This document shows positions 8,195 through 10,924 of a DNA stretch of 10,924 nt, in pieces; the stretch's first letter is position 1; each line of letters opens with the position of its first letter. The stretch comes from RGEC01 sp044371405 (GTDB lineage: Bacteria > Bacteroidota > Bacteroidia > NS11-12g > UBA955). Made by a program: the position numbers and the translations under genes. The stretch lies in assembly GCA_044371405.1 (NCBI GenBank), contig JBILTS010000073.1, positions 1-10,924 on the forward strand. Direction: 5' to 3'. Under the pieces are notes generated by a model that made no database searches, was not told the origin of the DNA, and saw only the letters and a list, made by a program, of their open reading frames with translations.

Positions 8195-8644
8195 ATGAAA
8201 CTGGAAGATGAAATTAAACAAGGTAAATTCACCTCAGCCCAGCAAAAGGTTTTGGTGAACATCATCTTTACGGCTAACTGGGTTAATGCACAGCTCAGAA
8301 ACATTATTAAGGAGCACAGTATCACCTTGCAGCAATACAATGTACTTCGCATCCTTCGGGGTAAATATCCGAATTGGGCCAATCCGGGCGAGATCAAAGC
8401 GGTTATGCTTGATAAAAATCCCGATTTGACAAGGTTATGCGACAGAATGTGCACGCAGGGTCTCATCAGCAGAAACATTGATGAGATTAACCGCCGTAAG
8501 ATGAACATTTGTATTACAGATAAAGGCCTTGAAGTACTTGAACAAATCGATCCGGAAATACATAAAATTGAGCAATTGATGGTACACCTGCAAGATACGG
8601 AGGCGGAGCACTTAAGCGATCTGCTGGATAGGTTGCGGGGCTGA
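8195..8644 (+). CDS. MarR-family transcriptional regulator
   Basis: A 149-residue winged-helix protein. An N-terminal helical dimerisation part (about 1-45) is followed by SITLQQYNVLRILRG (42-56), a recognition helix around KNPDLTRLCDRMCTQGL (74-90), and a wing in which the RNIDEINRRKMNICITDKG stretch (93-111) carries the family's R-x-x-D-x-x-x-R-R pattern and closing T-x-x-G. The C-terminal helix ends in a second leucine-rich dimer segment. Its divergence from kynU and the shared palindrome suggest that it controls kynU and itself; the inducer is not known. The stop codon TGA (8642-8644) is made by the first bases of a hairpin module that begins there, so the module abuts the gene with no spacer. 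Confidence 0.92.
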   Translation: MKLEDEIKQGKFTSAQQKVLVNIIFTANWVNAQLRNIIKEHSITLQQYNVLRILRGKYPNWANPGEIKAVMLDKNPDLTRLCDRMCTQGLISRNIDEINRRKMNICITDKGLEVLEQIDPEIHKIEQLMVHLQDTEAEHLSDLLDRLRG

Positions 8645-8736
8645 TTCAACCACTTTGTGGTTGCCTCGTCTGCCCTGGTGGGCAGCCCCCTGATGGGCAT
8701 CCGGGGTTAATGGGATTCAATCCCTATCGGGATTGG
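8642..8736 (+). repeat. Four-hairpin module, copy 1
   Basis: A 95-bp unit starting TGATTCAACC at the marR stop. Hairpins are H1 CAACCAC-TTT-GTGGTTG (8647-8663), H2 CTGCCC-TGGT-GGGCAG (8670-8685), H3 (8687-8706, 9-bp arms with one T/C mismatch from T8691) and H4 CAATCCC-TATC-GGGATTG (8718-8735). A competing pairing of the same AATCCC with the upstream GGGATT (8712-8724) is possible. No U-tract follows, so it is not an ordinary terminator. The next 90 bp (8737-8826) hold nothing I can identify. Confidence 0.9.
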
Positions 8737-8826
8737 GTGGAAAATTACGAAGTGAGTGCGGAAACCTATGTCAGTAACTTGGTTTTTGGGGAGTCTTCAG
8801 GATTAATTCGGTAGACCTTCCGGACA

Positions 8827-8921
8827 TGATTCAACCACTTTGTGGTTGGTCTGTCTGCCCTGGTGGGCAGCCCCCGGATGGGCATCCGGGGTTAATGGGG
8901 TTCAATCCCTATCGGGATTGG
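8827..8921 (+). repeat. Four-hairpin module, copy 2
   Basis: The same 95-bp unit in the same orientation. H1 is 8832-8848, H2 8855-8870, H3 8872-8891 (perfect 9-bp arms) and H4 8903-8920. It differs from copy 1 at six positions. Four of these are consecutive bases in the unpaired linker between H1 and H2, one restores the H3 pair, and one (G8900) keeps the alternative stem as a G-U wobble. Confidence 0.9.
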
Positions 8922-8957
8922 TTTATAAAATGTAGTATACTATCTAAATATAAATAC

Positions 8958-8965
8958 TATATTTG
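8958..8965 (+). promoter_or_regulatory. Possible -7 box of the transposase gene
   Basis: TATATTTG matches TAnnTTTG in an AT-rich strip (8922-8970) that also contains the 10-bp palindrome TAGTATACTA (8933-8942) and two ATACTAT copies (8937-8943, 8954-8960). A start near 8970 would give a leader of about 110 nt that carries the whole inverted hairpin module. No good -33 element is seen. Confidence 0.4.
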
Positions 8966-8980
8966 TATTGTGGGCTGCAC

Positions 8981-9069
8981 CCAAGCCTGAAAGGCTTGAA
9001 TTCTATTAACCGCAGTTGCAAACTGCGGCGCAGACTGCGACCATGAGCAACTCCAAAGGAGTTGAATAA
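8981..9069 (-). repeat. Four-hairpin module, diverged inverted copy upstream of tnpA
   Basis: Read on the minus strand this has the same order and joints as the 95-bp module: TTATTCAA, H1 (7-bp stem and 3-nt loop, 9048-9064), a weak H2 (9029-9039), H3 CCGCAGTT-GCA-AACTGCGG (9010-9028, plus-strand reading), GGTTAAT, ATTCAA and H4 CAAGCCT-GAA-AGGCTTG (8982-8998, plus-strand reading), then TTGG-type end. Stem bases differ from the direct copies on both sides, so pairing is kept; the joints are nearly unchanged. It ends 11 bp before the tnpA ATG. Confidence 0.8.
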
Positions 9070-9080
9070 GAATTGTGACC

Positions 9081-9530
9081 ATGAGCACATATACACAAAT
9101 AATATATCAAATTGTCTTCAGTACCAAGTATCGAGAGCGTGTATTAATCAGCAAGGAAAACAGGGAAGTGCTGTTTAACTACATCGCCGGAATCTTAAAG
9201 AGGAAAAATTGTCATCTTTATCAGATTAATGGAGTTGAGGACCATATACATATATTGTTACATATTCATCCGAGTATTGCATTATCGGCTTTGGTAAAGG
9301 ATGTGAAAATTGCCAGTTCCATTTTTATTAAGCATCAGCATCTTTTCGATGGTTTTATTGCCTGGCAGGAGGGTTATGGTGCTTTTACTTATAATATCCG
9401 GGATAAAGAAAAAATGATTAATTATATCAAGAATCAGGTGCAACACCACAAGGTTAAAACTCACAGAGAAGAGCTAACGGAACTACTTATTGAGAATCGC
9501 GTAGACTTTGATGAGAAGTATTTTTTGTAG
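9081..9530 (+). CDS. tnpA: IS200/RAYT-type single-domain HUH (Y1) transposase
   Basis: A 149-residue single-strand DNA transposase of the Y1 family, close in size to IS200 TnpA. The core begins STYTQIIYQIVFSTKYRERVL, followed by the metal-binding His-Ile-His at 55-57 in GVEDHIHILLHI. The family stretch WQEGYGAFTYN follows (95-105). The catalytic tyrosine is probably Tyr115 in INYIKNQ, with Gln119 four residues later as in IS608 TnpA. All key residues are present and the frame is intact, so it may be active. A GTG two codons upstream (9075) also opens the frame, but the family start is the ATG at 9081. The gene looks more AT-rich than its neighbours, consistent with transfer. Because it is bracketed by palindromic repeats it could act as a REP-associated transposase (RAYT) that moves the modules, or simply be an IS200 relative. 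Confidence 0.93.
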   Translation: MSTYTQIIYQIVFSTKYRERVLISKENREVLFNYIAGILKRKNCHLYQINGVEDHIHILLHIHPSIALSALVKDVKIASSIFIKHQHLFDGFIAWQEGYGAFTYNIRDKEKMINYIKNQVQHHKVKTHREELTELLIENRVDFDEKYFL

Positions 9531-9531
9531 C

Positions 9532-9626
9532 TGATTCAACCACTTTGTGGTTGCCTCGTCTGCCCTGGTGGGCAGCCCCCGGATGGGCATCCGGGGTTAA
9601 TGGGATTCAATCCCTGCCGGTATTGG
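9532..9626 (+). repeat. Four-hairpin module, copy 3 (right of tnpA)
   Basis: The 95-bp unit begins 1 bp after the tnpA stop. H1 is 9537-9553, H2 9560-9575, H3 9577-9596 (perfect) and H4 9608-9625. Relative to copy 1 it has four substitutions: the one that repairs H3 and three around H4, which change the loop to TGCC and put one mismatch into the downstream stem (GGTATTG). The alternative stem GGGATT-C-AATCCC (9602-9614) stays perfect. The 70 bp after it, to 9696, hold no recognisable feature. Confidence 0.9.
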
Positions 9627-9696
9627 TGTTAATTATTGGCGATGTTGTCTCAACTGGTAATGTAAAATCCTGCACTTTTGGCAGATTTTTAAAGGC

Positions 9697-10344
9697 CTAC
9701 TTTTTTCTAATCATGGTAAGACCATCTCTCATGGGCAGCATTACCACTTCAATACCCAGCGTTTCCGCAACTTTTTTGTTGAAACCATGCATGTAGCATG
9801 TGTCAGGGTCATTCAATCGGTCTTCTTCGTTTAGCACCCGGCCGCTCCACAAGGTGTTGTCAAAAAGCATCAATCCTCCTGTTTTTAGTATGGGCAGACA
9901 ACAATCAAGGTAGGCGGAATATTGTTGTTTGTCCGCATCTACAAAAATCATATCAGGTTCAAGCTGCAAGCCAGGGATTACCTGCAGGGCTTCGCCTGTA
10001 TGGATTTTAATCTGCCGGTGCATAGGATGCTTTTCCACCCATTGTGCTGCTTTCCAGGCCATTTCGGCATTGGCCTCTATGCTGTGCAATTCCCCATTAG
10101 CTGAAAGCCCTTCTGCCAGGCAAAGCGCTGAATAACCTGTAAAAGTGCCGATTTCCAGTATGCATTCTGCCTTGATCAGCGATGCCATCATGGCCAAAAA
10201 TCTGCCCTGTAGCTGTCCGCTCAGCATGCGCGGATTGGTGGTGTTGCGCCACGTGTATGCAGTGAGGTTTTGCAGCAATTCGGGCTCGGAACTGCTGTGT
10301 TTTTCACAATACTGATGCAAGTCATCCTGCCAATCGGGGTGCAT
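9697..10344 (-). CDS. Class I SAM-dependent O-methyltransferase (COMT/Methyltransf_3 type)
   Basis: A 215-residue cytosolic methyltransferase related to catechol and caffeoyl-CoA O-methyltransferases, which methylate a hydroxyl on small, often catechol-like, substrates with a divalent metal. The SAM-binding motif I is ILEIGTFTGYSAL (62-74), the acidic residue for the ribose is Glu90 in HSIEANAEM, and the metal site is DAD at 136-138 with Asp162-Asn163 in LFDNTLWSGRV. The length matches bacterial members. It is transcribed toward the transposase region and diverges from the DUF2795 gene. The ATG at 10344 lies 4 nt below a GAACTTTG box. The natural substrate is unknown. Confidence 0.93.
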   Translation of the reverse strand: MHPDWQDDLHQYCEKHSSSEPELLQNLTAYTWRNTTNPRMLSGQLQGRFLAMMASLIKAECILEIGTFTGYSALCLAEGLSANGELHSIEANAEMAWKAAQWVEKHPMHRQIKIHTGEALQVIPGLQLEPDMIFVDADKQQYSAYLDCCLPILKTGGLMLFDNTLWSGRVLNEEDRLNDPDTCYMHGFNKKVAETLGIEVVMLPMRDGLTMIRKK

Positions 10345-10348
10345 GGCA

Positions 10349-10356
10349 CAAAGTTC
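10349..10356 (-). promoter_or_regulatory. Possible -7 box of the O-methyltransferase gene
   Basis: GAACTTTG on the minus strand keeps the TTTG core and ends 4 nt before the ATG, the same spacing as at kynU. The first base deviates from TAnnTTTG and no -33 TTG is at the usual distance. The rest of the 171-bp divergent gap (10357-10462) is AT-rich, with nothing else recognised. Confidence 0.35.
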
Positions 10357-10462
10357 GGGTTAAATGCAATAAAAATATAACTTTATTGTGTGTTGAAAAT
10401 CAATGATATAAAGCCAATACAATAGCATTTGATAGGTATATTTTAAACAAAAACGAAAAAAT

Positions 10463-10492
10463 TTTGAGATTTCAAAAAAAAGTGTACTTTCG
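10463..10492 (+). promoter_or_regulatory. Promoter of the DUF2795-type gene
   Basis: TTTG at 10463-10466 is followed after 18 nt by TACTTTCG (10485-10492), one base off TAnnTTTG. A start near 10497 would give a leader of about 19 nt, containing a weak AGGA at 10502-10505 ahead of the ATG at 10516. Confidence 0.6.
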
Positions 10493-10515
10493 CGAGACAA
10501 TAGGATTAAAAAATT

Positions 10516-10737
10516 ATGTACTGGACATTAGAACTTGTAAGCTATCTGGATGACGCTCCATGGCCTGCTACCAAAGACGAGCTCATTGATTACGCCATTC
10601 GTTCCGGCGCACCCCTTGAGGTAATTGAAAACCTGCAGGAACTCGAAGATGACGGCGAACCCTACGAGAGCATCGAGGAAATCTGGAGCGATTATCCTAC
10701 GGATGAAGATTACTTCTTCAACGAGGACGAGTTGTAA
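10516..10737 (+). CDS. Small acidic DUF2795-type protein
   Basis: A 73-residue, highly acidic cytoplasmic protein beginning MYWTLELVSYLDDAPWPATKDELIDYAIRSG and ending in an Asp/Glu-rich tail (DEDYFFNEDEL). It matches in length and wording the DUF2795 proteins that are widespread and highly conserved in Bacteroidota; this is recognition from memory. The helical segment TKDELIDYAIRSGAPLEVIENLQEL (residues 19-43) looks like a small helix-turn-helix-sized fold, but no function is established. It is a single-gene unit, with its own promoter and a strong terminator 21 bp after the stop, which suggests steady and fairly high expression. Confidence 0.9.
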   Translation: MYWTLELVSYLDDAPWPATKDELIDYAIRSGAPLEVIENLQELEDDGEPYESIEEIWSDYPTDEDYFFNEDEL

Positions 10738-10758
10738 TTTATGAACAAGAAAACCTTC

Positions 10759-10784
10759 AAAGGCCGCCCAAAGCGGCCTTTTTT
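10759..10784 (+). terminator. Rho-independent terminator after the DUF2795 gene
   Basis: A 9-bp stem (AAAGGCCGC / GCGGCCTTT, 10759-10767 with 10773-10781), a CCAAA loop and a run of six T (10779-10784). The T-run overlaps the stop codon of the converging minus-strand gene. On the minus strand the hairpin is preceded by A-run and followed by only a short T stretch, so it would be weak in that direction. Confidence 0.9.
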
Positions 10785-10924
10785 ATTTCGCAAATACAAT
10801 GCTGTTCTTTCTTGTAATAACCTCACCGGTATTCAGTTTGAATCGGAACGTGAGCTCAGCCGAATCAGGCATGCTTTTCCATGATGGTACGGTCCAGTTT
10901 GATTGGAAAGAAAACGTCCTGAGC
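10783..10924 (-). CDS. 3' end of an unidentified protein (partial, runs off the window)
   Basis: A minus-strand frame is open from the window edge to a TAA at 10783-10785, giving the last 46 residues (LRTFSFQSNW ... ITRKNSIVFAK). The alternation of polar and hydrophobic residues (ELTFRFKLNTGEVI) suggests beta structure. It stops exactly at the convergent terminator of the DUF2795 gene, as a real gene end would. Too short to name. The other two minus frames contain stops or were not favoured. Confidence 0.6.
   Translation of the reverse strand, partial: LRTFSFQSNWTVPSWKSMPDSAELTFRFKLNTGEVITRKNSIVFAK

Larger units (their letters stand above)
8981..9626 (+). mobile_element. IS200/RAYT-like unit: tnpA bracketed by inverted hairpin modules
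   Basis: A Y1 transposase gene sits between an inverted module on the left (8981-9069) and a direct one on the right (9532-9626), with 11 bp and 1 bp of free sequence at the two junctions. There is no TnpB or passenger gene. It lies between the 3' ends of convergent marR and O-methyltransferase genes, an intergenic location typical of REP elements. The outer boundaries are inferred: the true left end might instead include the AT-rich strip from 8922. No target-site duplication is expected for this class. Confidence 0.65.

Noticed and set aside
8182..8700. 172-codon open frame on the minus strand
   Set aside because: Antisense to marR and running into hairpin module 1; composition is low-complexity Ser/Leu/Cys with no recognisable motif.
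8687..8706. Hairpin H3 of the modules as ordinary terminators
   Set aside because: The stems are GC-rich but are followed by GGTTAATGGG, not a T-run.
8642..8921. CRISPR-like direct repeats
   Set aside because: Units are 95 bp with multiple internal hairpins, only a few copies, irregular spacing (90 and 610 bp), and no cas genes.
9527..9530. GTAG just before module copy 3, as the tetranucleotide that precedes proteobacterial REPs
   Set aside because: It is part of the tnpA stop region and is not present before copies 1 and 2.
10741..10884. Short plus-strand frame starting MNKKTFKGRP
   Set aside because: It reads through the rho-independent terminator and overlaps the convergent partial gene.

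Overview
The window looks like a chromosomal stretch from a member of the Bacteroidota, probably near Chitinophagales/Sphingobacteriales. The signs are a SusC/SusD pair, a small DUF2795-type acidic protein, promoters of the Bacteroidota type (-33 TTG/TTTG and -7 TAnnTTTG), and almost no Shine-Dalgarno sites. No rRNA, tRNA or CRISPR array was seen.

Layout. (a) 16-5802, minus strand: a four-gene outer-membrane uptake operon, susC -> susD -> small lipoprotein (DUF5004-like) -> secreted two-repeat protein (SusE/DUF4961-like). It is driven by a well-formed promoter at 5821-5853, and every gene junction is a stop/start overlap. No glycosidase, peptidase or regulator lies in the window, so the substrate is unknown; the operon may continue beyond base 1. 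(b) 5964-8118: a Ppx/GppA-type phosphatase gene (plus) and kynureninase, kynU (minus), convergent and overlapping by 14 bp at their stops. (c) 8195-8644: a MarR-family regulator divergent from kynU. The 76-bp gap between them holds a 16-bp palindrome, TTGTG-N6-CACAA, which is a candidate operator. (d) 8642-9626: a REP/transposase region. (e) 9697-10344, minus: a class I O-methyltransferase. (f) 10516-10737: a DUF2795-type protein with a good promoter and a strong terminator, then the 3' end of an unidentified minus-strand gene that runs off the window.

The most unusual region is (d). A 95-bp module made of four consecutive hairpins occurs three times in direct orientation (8642-8736, 8827-8921, 9532-9626). 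A fourth, strongly diverged copy lies in inverted orientation at 8981-9069. In that copy the joints between hairpins (ATTCAA before the first and fourth stems, GGTTAAT after the third) are kept, while the stems have changed on both sides so that pairing survives. The inverted copy and the last direct copy closely bracket a 149-aa single-domain HUH (Y1) transposase gene of the IS200/RAYT type. This resembles a proteobacterial REP-RAYT system (a REPtron), but with a repeat unit of four hairpins instead of one. One copy also supplies the stop codon of the MarR gene.

Genes likely to work together: the susC-susD operon as one outer-membrane complex; the MarR regulator with kynU (inferred from divergence and the shared palindrome); and the transposase with the hairpin modules. 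The phosphatase, methyltransferase and DUF2795 genes show no functional link to their neighbours.
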